Positions 37,179 through 46,031 of a DNA stretch of 64,000 nt are shown piece after piece. The notes under the pieces were generated by a model. It made no database searches, was not told where the DNA came from, and saw nothing but the letters and a program-made list of their open reading frames with translations. The translations under genes and the position numbers were made by a program. The stretch's first letter is position 1; the number at the start of each line of letters is the position of its first letter. The stretch covers positions 1,736,001 to 1,800,000 of the forward strand of contig NZ_CP055156.1 in assembly GCF_014217805.1 (NCBI RefSeq). The letters are read 5' to 3'. The DNA comes from Adhaeribacter swui (lineage in GTDB: Bacteria > Bacteroidota > Bacteroidia > Cytophagales > Hymenobacteraceae).

Positions 37179-38192
37179 TTAAAATGCCGGACAAGAGATA
37201 TGTTTATAATTTTTCTTAGATGCACGGCTTTTAAAAATTTTGTCGTAATCGATCTTATCAAAAGATATTCCAATTTCGTGTGCTCCCCCGCTCCGGCTGC
37301 CGGCTCCAGTAAAAACTACATCATAACTGTACGCTATCCGAAAAGGTTCTAAAACAACGCCCGCAATTACAGCAACCGACTGATCATAAGCTAAATTGCC
37401 GGTTAGCGGTAAACCCCTGTACAATACTCCTAACGTTACAGGCGTATACGTTAGATATAAACCAAGGTCGGTTTTTTTAAAAAATTGTTGTTGCGTATAC
37501 GTAATTGTTGGAGTTATACTAAACTCGTATAAGTAAGCATCGCGGTAGTAATTAGACACGTAAAATTTATATCCGGTGTTTACCGTAAACTTTACCGGTA
37601 ATTTAGATTCATTGGCGAAACCAATGGCGGGTTGGTTGGCATGATGCGCTGCCAAAGAAACCCAAAACTGATTGTTGTAAAGCACACCGCCAGCCGCTAT
37701 ACTTAAATAAGATACCGGATCGTAAATGTAACTTTCCTGTGAAGTGGGGTTAATATTACCGTCGTTGCTTAACTGGTCGCCAAAAATTAAATCATTAAAA
37801 GAAAAACACTGCGAGCCATACGAGGCTTGAAGTGCGACACTTGCCGCAAATTTTTCGTTTAATCTGGTTTGATAGGCATAAATACCACCTACCATCGTGC
37901 GGGTGAACCCCGCCGAACCCGCTTTATCTAAAGAAGCAATAAGGCCCGCCGAAGTTTTCTTATTTTTAAATTTATAATCGGCAGCCAGTTGCTGCGTTAC
38001 AAATCCTTTATCTAAATTAAACCACTGGGTGCGATAAGCGGCCGTAACGCTGTAATCAGAGCGCAAACCTGCATAGGCCGGGTTTAGGTACAAGCGGTTC
38101 GAATATTGCTGGCTAAACTGATAATCTTGCCCCACTGCCCAAAAGCTGCAAAAAAGAGAAAGGCATAAAATTTGAAAAAGTTTTATCAGCAT
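37179..38192 (-). CDS. PorP/SprF-family outer-membrane beta-barrel protein
   Basis: 337 residues. A signal peptide (about 1-21) precedes QDYQFSQQYSNRLYLNPAYAG, the hallmark beginning of the PorP/SprF family, followed by the conserved QWFNLDKGFVTQQLA and many aromatic amphipathic strands. Family members are outer-membrane barrels associated with type IX secretion and SprB-type adhesin systems. It is the upstream partner of the GldJ-like gene in the same transcription unit. Confidence 0.9.
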   Translation of the reverse strand: MLIKLFQILCLSLFCSFWAVGQDYQFSQQYSNRLYLNPAYAGLRSDYSVTAAYRTQWFNLDKGFVTQQLAADYKFKNKKTSAGLIASLDKAGSAGFTRTMVGGIYAYQTRLNEKFAASVALQASYGSQCFSFNDLIFGDQLSNDGNINPTSQESYIYDPVSYLSIAAGGVLYNNQFWVSLAAHHANQPAIGFANESKLPVKFTVNTGYKFYVSNYYRDAYLYEFSITPTITYTQQQFFKKTDLGLYLTYTPVTLGVLYRGLPLTGNLAYDQSVAVIAGVVLEPFRIAYSYDVVFTGAGSRSGGAHEIGISFDKIDYDKIFKSRASKKNYKHISCPAF

Positions 38193-38369
38193 AGATACGA
38201 AGGAGCAAGCCTTACCGAGGTTTCATTGGGCCAAGGTAATAATACCAAGGTATCCAGAAAAACGTTGTTTTTAAACCTAGTGGTATGTTCATTCGTCTAA
38301 TTAATTCGTAGTGGGGCAAAGTAAACTTGATTTTTTAAATTTTGCCGACCTTAAACCTAAGAACGCCTT

Positions 38370-41369
38370 ATGAAAAAAGTATTTATAGGATTTGCCATTT
38401 TTATTGTGGTGCTGCTGGCCGCTGCTGCCTTAGCACCCTACTTATTTAAAGATAAAATCAAGCAGGTACTGGATAAACAAATCGCCAAAAATGTAAACGC
38501 GAAAGTGTTATACCAAACCGATAATGTTAATATCAGCTTGTTTCGCGATTTTCCAAATCTGGCTTTAAGCATCGATGATTTAACGGTAATCGGGCAGGAT
38601 TCTTTCCGGAGAGATACCTTAGCCGCCTTGCCTAACTTTAGTTTAGGTTTGGATTTAATGAGCGTAATTGCGGGTGACCGGTTAAAAATCCGTTCGGTAA
38701 AATTGCAAGACCCGCGGCTGAAATTAAAAGTTTTAAAAAGTGGCCGGGCTAACTGGGATATTTTTATCTCCGACACCACCCAGGTTGAAACGCCCGCCGA
38801 TACCGCAAATACCTTTAACGTGGCAATTAAAGGTTGGGAAATTAACAACGGAACTTTAGTTTACGAAGACTTAAGCATTCCTTTCCGCGCCGAGGCTTAC
38901 CACGTGAACCATAGCGGCAGCGGGGATTTTGAGCAAAACGTATTCGATATGAAATCCCGGACCACAGCCGACGGCTTTACTTTTAATTTCGACGGGATGG
39001 ATTACCTGGATAGTGCCCAACTTGATGCCGATATTACCATGGACATGGATTTAAACCAATCGAAATACACATTTAAAGAAAATAACATTAAGCTGAACGA
39101 GTTTGGTTTTGGCTTTGATGGTTCCTTAGCTATGCCCACCGATGATATCAACATGGATTTAACATTTAAGGCTGCTGATACCGACTTCCGAAGCATTTTA
39201 TCTATCGTGCCAGGCATTTTTACCGAAAAATTTAAAAATATTAAAACCGATGGGAAAGTTGCTTTTAACGGTTACGTAAAAGGTACTTTTAACGACACGT
39301 CTATGCCTGGCTTTGGTACCGATTTAAAAGTAACCAACGGCATGTTTAAATATCCGGATTTGCCTCAGGCCGCTACTAATATCAACATCGATATGAGTGT
39401 GGATAATAAAGACGGCGTAATCAATAACACCAACGTTCTTATCCGGCAAATGCATTTGGATTTAGGTAAAAACCCCGTGGATGCGAAAGCCTCGATTCAA
39501 GGCTTAGAACCAATGAAAGTAGATGGCAACGTAAAAGCCCGTGTAGATTTAGCGGAAATGACCAAAGTTTTCCCGATAGCCGATATGACTTTGCGGGGCT
39601 TGCTAGCCGTAGATGCAGTAGCTAAAGGTACTTACAGCAAAACCCAGATGCCGGTAGTAAATGCCAAAATGAACCTGGCCAACGGTTTTGTAAAAGCTAA
39701 ACAATTTCCGGCACCTATCCAGAATTTAAATGTGGTATCTACCATTACCAACACAACCGGCAACACCGACGATACTAAAGTTTTAATCGAACGCTTTAAT
39801 ATGCTGCTGGATGGTGAACCACTCGAAGGTCGGGTATTTGTGCAGAACATTGATAAACCTGCTTTTGATGCCCGTATCAAAGGGATTCTGGATTTAACTA
39901 AAATTACCAAAATCTTCCCGCTCGAAGACATGACCTTAGCCGGCCGCATTAACGCCGATGTAAGCGCCAAAGGTAAAATGACCGATATTGATGCCGGTAA
40001 ATACGCCAATATCACCTCCAGTGGTAACATGCAAATCAATAATCTTACTTATAAGAGTACCGATTTGCCCCAGGGTATGAAAATTACATCGGCCAATACT
40101 GTTTTTAACAATGAGAAAATTGAAGTGCGCGACATGAAAGGTTTTGTGGGTAAAAGCGATGTGCAGGTAAACGGTTCGGTATCGAACTACATGGGCTATT
40201 TGTTTGGTAAAAACCAATCTTTGCGCGGTAACTTTAATTTAAATTCGTCGCGGTTTGATGTGAACGAGTGGATGGTAGATGAAATGAGCGGGGAACCCGT
40301 ACCGGAAGAAGCCACTGGCGTTATTCCGGTACCTGAAAACCTGGATTTTGTTTTAAATACCAATATCAACCAGGTAGAATACGATAATTTAAAATTAAAT
40401 AATTTGAAAGGAACCGTAACGCTCCGCGACCAGGTGGCAAAACTAGACCAAGTGGCTTTTAATACGTTAGGCGGTTCGTTTGTAACAACGGGATCGTATA
40501 ATACCAAAAACTTGCAGCATCCGGCTTTTACGTTTGGGTTAAATATTAAAAATTTAGATTTTAAATCGGCTTACAATGCGTTTAACACCATTAAAGCCTT
40601 AGCCCCGATTGCGCAGTTCCTGGACGGTAAGTTCTCCACCAATTTCAATTTTAACGGCGAACTCGGTGCCGATATGATGCCGGTTTACAGCACCTTAACT
40701 GGTAAAGGCTTAATTGAAGTAGTAAAAGCTGTAGTAAACGATAACGTTATTGTAAACCGCATTAGTGAGGTTACTAATTTTAAAGAATTAAAGAATTTCA
40801 CTATCCAGAATAAAGCCATTTCTGCCGAAATCGTAGACGGTAATTTGGTAGTAAAGCCATTTGATTTTACGGTAGGTAATATTAAAACTACCATTGGTGG
40901 TACCAATGGCTTTAATGGTAATTTAACGTATGCCTTGGCTTTAGATGTACCTACCGGGCAAGTAGGCAATGCCTTAAATGCCAAACTTACTTCGCTTACC
41001 GGCGTGAAAGACATAAAAGGTACGGATCGCGTTACCATGAATTTGAATGTGGGCGGCACGGTTACTAATCCAAAAGTGTCACTTTCTACGGCTAGTGCTA
41101 AATCGCAGGCCAAGCAAGTGGTACAAAGCATTGTGCAGGAAAAAGTAGATGTAGCTAAAGCCCGCCTGGAGCAGGAAAAACAAAAAGCGCAAGATAGCAT
41201 TAAAGCCGAGCTGGACCGGAAACGGGTGGAAGCCGAAGCGAAAGCCAAAGCCGAAATTGCGAAACGTACCCAGGAAGCCGAGCAAAAATTAAAAAAACAA
41301 GCTTCGGAAAAAATAAATAGCTTATTTAATAAAAAGAAGCCAGCTACCGATACTGCTAAGAAGAATTAA
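38370..41369 (+). CDS. AsmA-like family protein
   Basis: 999 residues. One N-terminal membrane helix (about 4-25) anchors a very long beta-rich body, starting KDKIKQVLDKQIAKNVNAKV, with an AsmA N-terminal block (LFRDFPNLALSIDDLTVIG; IRSVKLQDPRLKLKVLKSGR; INNGTLVYED). AsmA repeats with TDLKVTNGMFKYPDLPQAA and VKARVDLAEMTKVFP recur about every 170-200 residues. The C-terminus is a basic, Ala/Lys/Glu-rich helix. AsmA-type proteins bridge the inner and outer membranes and are implicated in phospholipid transport or outer-membrane assembly. It is a single-gene unit with a terminator right after. Confidence 0.9.
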   Translation: MKKVFIGFAIFIVVLLAAAALAPYLFKDKIKQVLDKQIAKNVNAKVLYQTDNVNISLFRDFPNLALSIDDLTVIGQDSFRRDTLAALPNFSLGLDLMSVIAGDRLKIRSVKLQDPRLKLKVLKSGRANWDIFISDTTQVETPADTANTFNVAIKGWEINNGTLVYEDLSIPFRAEAYHVNHSGSGDFEQNVFDMKSRTTADGFTFNFDGMDYLDSAQLDADITMDMDLNQSKYTFKENNIKLNEFGFGFDGSLAMPTDDINMDLTFKAADTDFRSILSIVPGIFTEKFKNIKTDGKVAFNGYVKGTFNDTSMPGFGTDLKVTNGMFKYPDLPQAATNINIDMSVDNKDGVINNTNVLIRQMHLDLGKNPVDAKASIQGLEPMKVDGNVKARVDLAEMTKVFPIADMTLRGLLAVDAVAKGTYSKTQMPVVNAKMNLANGFVKAKQFPAPIQNLNVVSTITNTTGNTDDTKVLIERFNMLLDGEPLEGRVFVQNIDKPAFDARIKGILDLTKITKIFPLEDMTLAGRINADVSAKGKMTDIDAGKYANITSSGNMQINNLTYKSTDLPQGMKITSANTVFNNEKIEVRDMKGFVGKSDVQVNGSVSNYMGYLFGKNQSLRGNFNLNSSRFDVNEWMVDEMSGEPVPEEATGVIPVPENLDFVLNTNINQVEYDNLKLNNLKGTVTLRDQVAKLDQVAFNTLGGSFVTTGSYNTKNLQHPAFTFGLNIKNLDFKSAYNAFNTIKALAPIAQFLDGKFSTNFNFNGELGADMMPVYSTLTGKGLIEVVKAVVNDNVIVNRISEVTNFKELKNFTIQNKAISAEIVDGNLVVKPFDFTVGNIKTTIGGTNGFNGNLTYALALDVPTGQVGNALNAKLTSLTGVKDIKGTDRVTMNLNVGGTVTNPKVSLSTASAKSQAKQVVQSIVQEKVDVAKARLEQEKQKAQDSIKAELDRKRVEAEAKAKAEIAKRTQEAEQKLKKQASEKINSLFNKKKPATDTAKKN

Positions 41370-41384
41370 GGAGTATAAAACTTT

Positions 41385-41427
41385 AAAAAGAAAAACCAGA
41401 TGACTTTCTGCATCTGGTTTTCTTTTT
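41385..41427 (+). terminator. Terminator of the AsmA-like gene
   Basis: A stem of about 16 bp with one bulged base, around ACCAGATG/CATCTGGT, with a T-rich 3' side, starting 16 bases after the stop. Confidence 0.85.
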
Positions 41428-41501
41428 AAAAGCTAAATGGGATTAACCTGAATTTTAAAATTTTTAAAATTTAGATTGCCTAGTTCTTTTGCAAATAGCT
41501 C

Positions 41502-42068
41502 TTATAAAGCTAATAACTTAAACCGTTGAATGGCCCGCCGTAATCGTGGACGGTTGTACCGCTGCACCATAATGGGATAAACATTGAATAGAAGGTTAAG
41601 TAAAATAAGCCAGCTTGCCTCTAAAACCGAATATTTAAAACTAACCACAACTGAAACCAACAAAACTAAAACCGCAATAACCAAGTGCCCGAATTCGGAA
41701 GCTCGGGTTGCCCGTTCCAGCTGAAATAAGGCAGAAGCAGATTTTTCAACCGGATTATTTTTCCGATTTAGTTTTTCCCAGCCAATAAACACCAATAGTT
41801 TACGGTACCAATGAACACCCAGCTTTTCGTAAATTTTTCCTTCCTTTTCAAACCGAAATGCATCGAAATACCGGGATTGGTGCGCTGGTTGCAACTGTAA
41901 CTCAACAATGGAAATCCAGAACATTAAAGAAAAATTTAAAATCCAGCTGAATAAAAAAGAGGTTACCTCTGTAAAGCGCGTTATGATTACAATAAAGAGG
42001 ATAGTTGCAGCAGTAGTTAAAAGCGCGATTACCTTGGGTAGAATGGATTTGTAAGTGCTACCAGGCAT
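41502..42068 (-). CDS. CrtO-like (glycosyl-diaponeurosporenoate acyltransferase-type) membrane protein
   Basis: 188 residues with about four hydrophobic segments (12-28, 33-52, 128-146, 148-165). YEKLGVHWYRKLLVFIGW and the closing VYPIMVQRYNRPRL closely resemble the conserved parts of the staphylococcal CrtO family, integral-membrane acyltransferases in staphyloxanthin synthesis. No carotenoid genes (crtM, crtN, crtB) are nearby, so the substrate here may be quite different. It is downstream of the DinB gene (75 bases) in the same orientation. Confidence 0.55.
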   Translation of the reverse strand: MPGSTYKSILPKVIALLTTAATILFIVIITRFTEVTSFLFSWILNFSLMFWISIVELQLQPAHQSRYFDAFRFEKEGKIYEKLGVHWYRKLLVFIGWEKLNRKNNPVEKSASALFQLERATRASEFGHLVIAVLVLLVSVVVSFKYSVLEASWLILLNLLFNVYPIMVQRYNRPRLRRAIQRFKLLAL

Positions 42069-42143
42069 TTTTAAATTTTAGCAAAAACATAAGAACTACC
42101 TTTTAAGGAAATTAAGGAATAATTTAAAAATTTACGATTCTGC

Positions 42144-42608
42144 TTACTTTACACTTTGGCGCACATACGTAATGTAATCCGTATTTACAGGTTCTAAGCC
42201 GTTCTGGCGTAAATCGCGGGCAATTTGGGCTCGGTGATACGTGCCGTGGTTAAAAATTTGCAGCAAAATATCTTCTAAAGAATTACTAAACGGTTCGCCT
42301 TTGCTGGTTCTGTAAGTTACTTCGGCTTCTAATTCTTCCGGGGTGGCATCGGCTAAACCAATAAACCGCTCAAAAGTGCTTTCGTGTATCCGGCGGCATT
42401 CGGTTAAGGTATGATCATCAAAAACCTGCACTGGACTATCTAAACGCTGTATGCGGGATAACCAGATAACTTCGGCATTTAATAAATGGCTGAACAAGTG
42501 TAAAGCGGTAGCGGGTACCTGATCCCCGATTTTTTCTAAAGTTTCCAGCACCCGTTGATTGGCCCAACTGGTATAAGCCGCCATTTTTAGTAAAGAATCT
42601 GCTGCCAT
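42144..42608 (-). CDS. DinB-family protein
   Basis: 154 residues, a four-helix bundle. TSWANQRVLETLEKIGDQ begins helix 1. The three metal-binding histidines are placed as usual: one in LFSHLLNAEVIWL and two in IFNHGTYHRAQIA. The ending DYITYVR is typical. DinB/YfiT proteins bind a divalent metal; some act as thiol-dependent transferases with bacillithiol or other cofactors, and the substrate here is unknown. Probably co-transcribed with the CrtO-like gene. Confidence 0.9.
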   Translation of the reverse strand: MAADSLLKMAAYTSWANQRVLETLEKIGDQVPATALHLFSHLLNAEVIWLSRIQRLDSPVQVFDDHTLTECRRIHESTFERFIGLADATPEELEAEVTYRTSKGEPFSNSLEDILLQIFNHGTYHRAQIARDLRQNGLEPVNTDYITYVRQSVK

Positions 42609-42701
42609 TTCGTTTATCTTTTAGCTAACAGCGCAAATTAAAAGAAAGTAAACTTACCACGGTCGTCAGAAAAGCAAAAATTTAAAAAATTAGCCTAGCA
42701 G

Positions 42702-43874
42702 CTATTTGGCCTCGTGCGTAGCCACCGCAATTTTAGAATCGGCGGTGCCGTAATACAAAAACCATTTATTATTTAAATTTACAAGCCCTTCCAGAAAACA
42801 AACATTACCCACCTGGCCGGTTATTTCGTAATCTTTATCGGGTTTCATAAAATAGTTAGCTGTACGCTGTAAAACTTTCGTTGGGTTTTTAGGATCCAGT
42901 AAAATCTGGCCGGCAGCATAAGTGCCCGCGGGCAAATCGGCGGTGCCGCCTTTATCCAGGTTCATACTGTTGTAAATAAGCAAGATTCCGTCGTCGGTAA
43001 GCATGGCGGGCGGACCAGGTTCTACGAGGCGGCTATCAAATTGCCCGGGGCGCGGACCAAAAGCAATCGCTAGTTTATTATTTTCTTCCATCGGCGTCCA
43101 GTCGAGCAGGTTATCGGAGGTAGCAATGAATATATCGGTATCGCCCCAATACATCCAGTATTTTCCGTTTATTTTAGTAGCTACCAACTTACTGCCGTTC
43201 CGTTGGCAAACAATGGCTCCGGATTTAGACCAAACATCTTTATACTTACCATTATGCGCTTTTTCAAAAGCTAAGCCGTGTTTTTTCCAGGTTTGTAAAT
43301 CTTTAGATGTAGCCACGCATAAACGGGCCGTTTTACCGTCGTAAGTAGTATAGGTCATTACGTAGGTGCCTTCGGGAGTTTCCACTACCCGAGGGTCTTC
43401 GCAGCCGCCTTCCCACTCGTATTTTTTCATAAAATCATTATCGGGGTAAAGAACCGGTTTAGGCATTCTTTTGAAATGTAAACCATCCTGACTAATAGCT
43501 AAACCAACACGCGAAGTACCAGCAAATTTGCCTATTTTATCTTCGGCCCGGTATAATAAATAAACCTGACCATTACGCACTACTGCAGCGGGGTTAAACA
43601 CGTCTTTCTCTTCCCATTTTACCGAATCGCGCCGGATAGGATCGTAGAATTTTGTGGTACTATCGGGACCCATAATCGGGTTTAAATCATCTGCTTTCTG
43701 GAAAGGTCCTAAAGTCCAGGATTCTGTTTTAATTGCTGTTGGGTTAGTTTCGGAGCTAATTTTAGTACTATCGTTGGCAGTACCGGTTTCTGCGGTTTGT
43801 TTAGCTTGTTGATTACAAGCTACTGCTATAAATAATAAAAAATTTAAAAAATTAAGGCGCTTCACTATTCGCAT
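42702..43874 (-). CDS. GH130-like glycoside hydrolase/phosphorylase, lipoprotein
   Basis: 390 residues. The N-terminus (MRIVKRLNF, then FLLFIAVACN) is a lipoprotein signal. The catalytic part is a five-bladed beta-propeller: NPAAVVRNGQVYLLYRAEDK, then GLAISQDGLHFKRMPKPVL and WEGGCEDPRVVE, the GH130 signature; DIFIATSDNLLDWTP and VEPGPPAMLTDDG follow. Family members cleave or phosphorolyse beta-mannosides; phosphorylases and plain hydrolases differ in how the propeller binds phosphate, and I cannot decide between them. The lipid anchor suggests periplasmic or surface glycan work. A single-gene unit. Confidence 0.85.
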   Translation of the reverse strand: MRIVKRLNFLNFLLFIAVACNQQAKQTAETGTANDSTKISSETNPTAIKTESWTLGPFQKADDLNPIMGPDSTTKFYDPIRRDSVKWEEKDVFNPAAVVRNGQVYLLYRAEDKIGKFAGTSRVGLAISQDGLHFKRMPKPVLYPDNDFMKKYEWEGGCEDPRVVETPEGTYVMTYTTYDGKTARLCVATSKDLQTWKKHGLAFEKAHNGKYKDVWSKSGAIVCQRNGSKLVATKINGKYWMYWGDTDIFIATSDNLLDWTPMEENNKLAIAFGPRPGQFDSRLVEPGPPAMLTDDGILLIYNSMNLDKGGTADLPAGTYAAGQILLDPKNPTKVLQRTANYFMKPDKDYEITGQVGNVCFLEGLVNLNNKWFLYYGTADSKIAVATHEAK

Positions 43875-44068
43875 AAATAGGGCAGTTAAGTGGGTGTAAT
43901 TTTTTGCAAATATTTATTAATCAATAATATATATAAATAAAATTTACATTCTTGTATAAAGTTATCCACAAGTCTGCTGCCGGAAATAAGGCGTCTTTAT
44001 CTACCTTGCTTTTGTTGATAAGTCAACTTGGTCAGTAATTTAGTAACCCGAATTTCTTGTAAAAGAAC

Positions 44069-44998
44069 TTACTTAATTAAAGTGCGCAGCAGGGGCATGT
44101 ACTGGGTAATACCCGTGGTATAAGCTGTAGGTTTTATGCCAAACTTGTTCTCAAATTTCTGAGAACTAAATACGTAATCGTATTGATACTGATAATACAA
44201 TTCGGCAGTTTCCGCAATCAATTTATTAAATAATCCAATAGTCTGTAGCATCAACTTATTTACTTTAGTAAAGTTTGGCTTGGTATTAAAAGCATCGGCT
44301 GCTAGCTTAATAAATTCGTAGCCGGTAAGAGCGGGCGCTGTGGGTATATGCCAGATTTGATTATCGGTTTCGGGATGTTGGCCTAATAAATACACTGCTT
44401 TGCCCGCATCTGGTATGTAAATAAAGGCGTGCTTAGCTTCCGGATTACCCAGCCACATGGCTTTAGCCTTCTGGGCGTATTTAGCCAGCACCATACCATC
44501 GTAAAAGCTATTGAGGCTATCGGTACCATAAAAATCGGGAGCCCGGGCAATGGTAGCGCGTAAATTGCCAGTTTGGGCTTCGTTCATTAACTTTTCGGCA
44601 ATTTTAGCGCGTACTTCGCCTTTTGCGCTATTGGGGTTATAAGGTGTTTCCTCGGTCATCTGCCCGCGAACGTGGCCGTACATATACACATTATCGAAGA
44701 AGATTAGCCGGGCTCCTGTGGCTTTTGTAGCATCAATCAAATTTTGCATGATTACCGGCCACTCGGCCGCCCATACTTTTTTATTGTACTGCAAGCCAGC
44801 GCACATGTAAATAACCGTAGAGCCTTGCACGGCCTGTAATACCTGTTGATAATTTTTTAAATCGGCCCCTGTCCAGGTAGCATTTTTAAAATTTTCGATT
44901 TTGCGGCGGCTTACCAAACGTACGGGTAAGTTATTTTTTAATAATTCATGCGCCAGCGCATTGCTGACCGGTCCGCCAGCACCTAATATAGTATGCAT
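44069..44998 (-). CDS. NAD(P)-dependent epimerase/reductase (atypical/extended SDR)
   Basis: 309 residues. GAGGPVSNALAHELL is the NAD(P)-binding loop, followed by VRLVSRRK, whose Arg residues favour NADP. IFFDNVYMYGHVRGQMTEETPY has the Tyr-rich active-site segment of extended SDRs, but the canonical YxxxK is not obvious (the later KGEVRAKIAEKL occupies that position). It probably reduces or epimerises a small carbonyl substrate or quinone. It follows the Crp/Fnr gene by 170 bases in the same orientation and may be controlled by it. Confidence 0.8.
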   Translation of the reverse strand: MHTILGAGGPVSNALAHELLKNNLPVRLVSRRKIENFKNATWTGADLKNYQQVLQAVQGSTVIYMCAGLQYNKKVWAAEWPVIMQNLIDATKATGARLIFFDNVYMYGHVRGQMTEETPYNPNSAKGEVRAKIAEKLMNEAQTGNLRATIARAPDFYGTDSLNSFYDGMVLAKYAQKAKAMWLGNPEAKHAFIYIPDAGKAVYLLGQHPETDNQIWHIPTAPALTGYEFIKLAADAFNTKPNFTKVNKLMLQTIGLFNKLIAETAELYYQYQYDYVFSSQKFENKFGIKPTAYTTGITQYMPLLRTLIK

Positions 44999-45167
44999 AG
45001 TTTTTGATGTTTATAACTGATGCAAGCTAAGGCGAATTATTTGTTTAAAACGTTAACAAAAGATAATAAAGTAAGAGCTTAATAATTTAATGATGAATAG
45101 ATTGAGCGTGTGGTTGAAAAGGGAATAAGCTACTTTATGAACGCAGGCAATTTTAAAAAATTTAATT

Positions 45168-45797
45168 TTAAGCAGCAATGGCCTTTGCTTTGCCGGATGC
45201 AACAATTCTTTTCCGGATGCGGGACAGGGATACTGGGGTAATTCCTAAGTAATTGGCTACGTAATGCTGCGGAATGCGCTGCAATAAATCGGGCTGTTGC
45301 TCTAATAAGTGGCGGTAGCGTTCTTCGGGTGTTTGCGTAACAAAAGCTACCACCCGCTCTTCGTAGCAGCAAATCAGGTACTCCGCTACCAAACGGCCAA
45401 AGCGTTCCATTTTATAAGCAATTCTCGGATCGGTGCTTAATTGCTGCAAAGTAGCGTGCGAAAAGCAAATTACCTCGGCATCTTCCAGGGCTTCTACGTG
45501 CGTTATACTGGGTTCTTGTTTTAAAAAACTGCGGTAAGAACTTACCAGTTCGCCTGCGAAACAAAAGTAATTACTAATTTCTACGCCATTTTTTAAAAAG
45601 AAAAAGCGAAAAGAACCCGAATAAATATAACCTACCTCCTGGCAAACGGCGCCTCCCTTAACAAAAGTCTTGTGTTTCTTTAGTTTTCGCAGGTACAAAT
45701 GCGACGTAAACAATTCCCATTCCTCATCCGTGAATGTGATAAAAACTTTCAGGTTACGCCGAAAAATGGTCAGCATCAAATCAGTCAATTCGGCCAT
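45168..45797 (-). CDS. Crp/Fnr-family transcription regulator
   Basis: 209 residues. An N-terminal cyclic-nucleotide-binding-type beta-roll (about 25-130; FVKGGAVCQEVGYIYSGSFRFF) is linked by the long dimer helix to a C-terminal winged helix with HYVANYLGITPVSLSRIRKR as recognition region. It lacks the Arg-Ser pair that binds cAMP phosphate in Crp and the FNR cluster cysteines in the N-terminus, so the effector is unknown. Probably regulates the adjacent SDR gene; this is inferred from position only. Confidence 0.88.
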   Translation of the reverse strand: MAELTDLMLTIFRRNLKVFITFTDEEWELFTSHLYLRKLKKHKTFVKGGAVCQEVGYIYSGSFRFFFLKNGVEISNYFCFAGELVSSYRSFLKQEPSITHVEALEDAEVICFSHATLQQLSTDPRIAYKMERFGRLVAEYLICCYEERVVAFVTQTPEERYRHLLEQQPDLLQRIPQHYVANYLGITPVSLSRIRKRIVASGKAKAIAA

Positions 45798-46031
45798 ACG
45801 AATTAAATTTTTTAAAATTTACGGAATATTTTAAATTTTTATGCAGAGTACTTTATTAAAACCAGGAGGTGGCGAAAGAAAGCCTCATTTTTCTGGCTCC
45901 GGATGATTACCTTTGCCCATGTATTTAACGCCCAAACAGACAACTCACATTAGCGTTATTTTACCATTTTATATACCATTGTCCGCCCGCTAACGTAAAA
46001 TTTTAAAAATCGGGGTAAACAGGAAAACTAC

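Noticed and set aside
40685-41248. 187-residue minus-strand frame inside the AsmA-like gene
   Set aside because: Lies wholly within a well-supported gene and has low-complexity composition typical of an antisense shadow.
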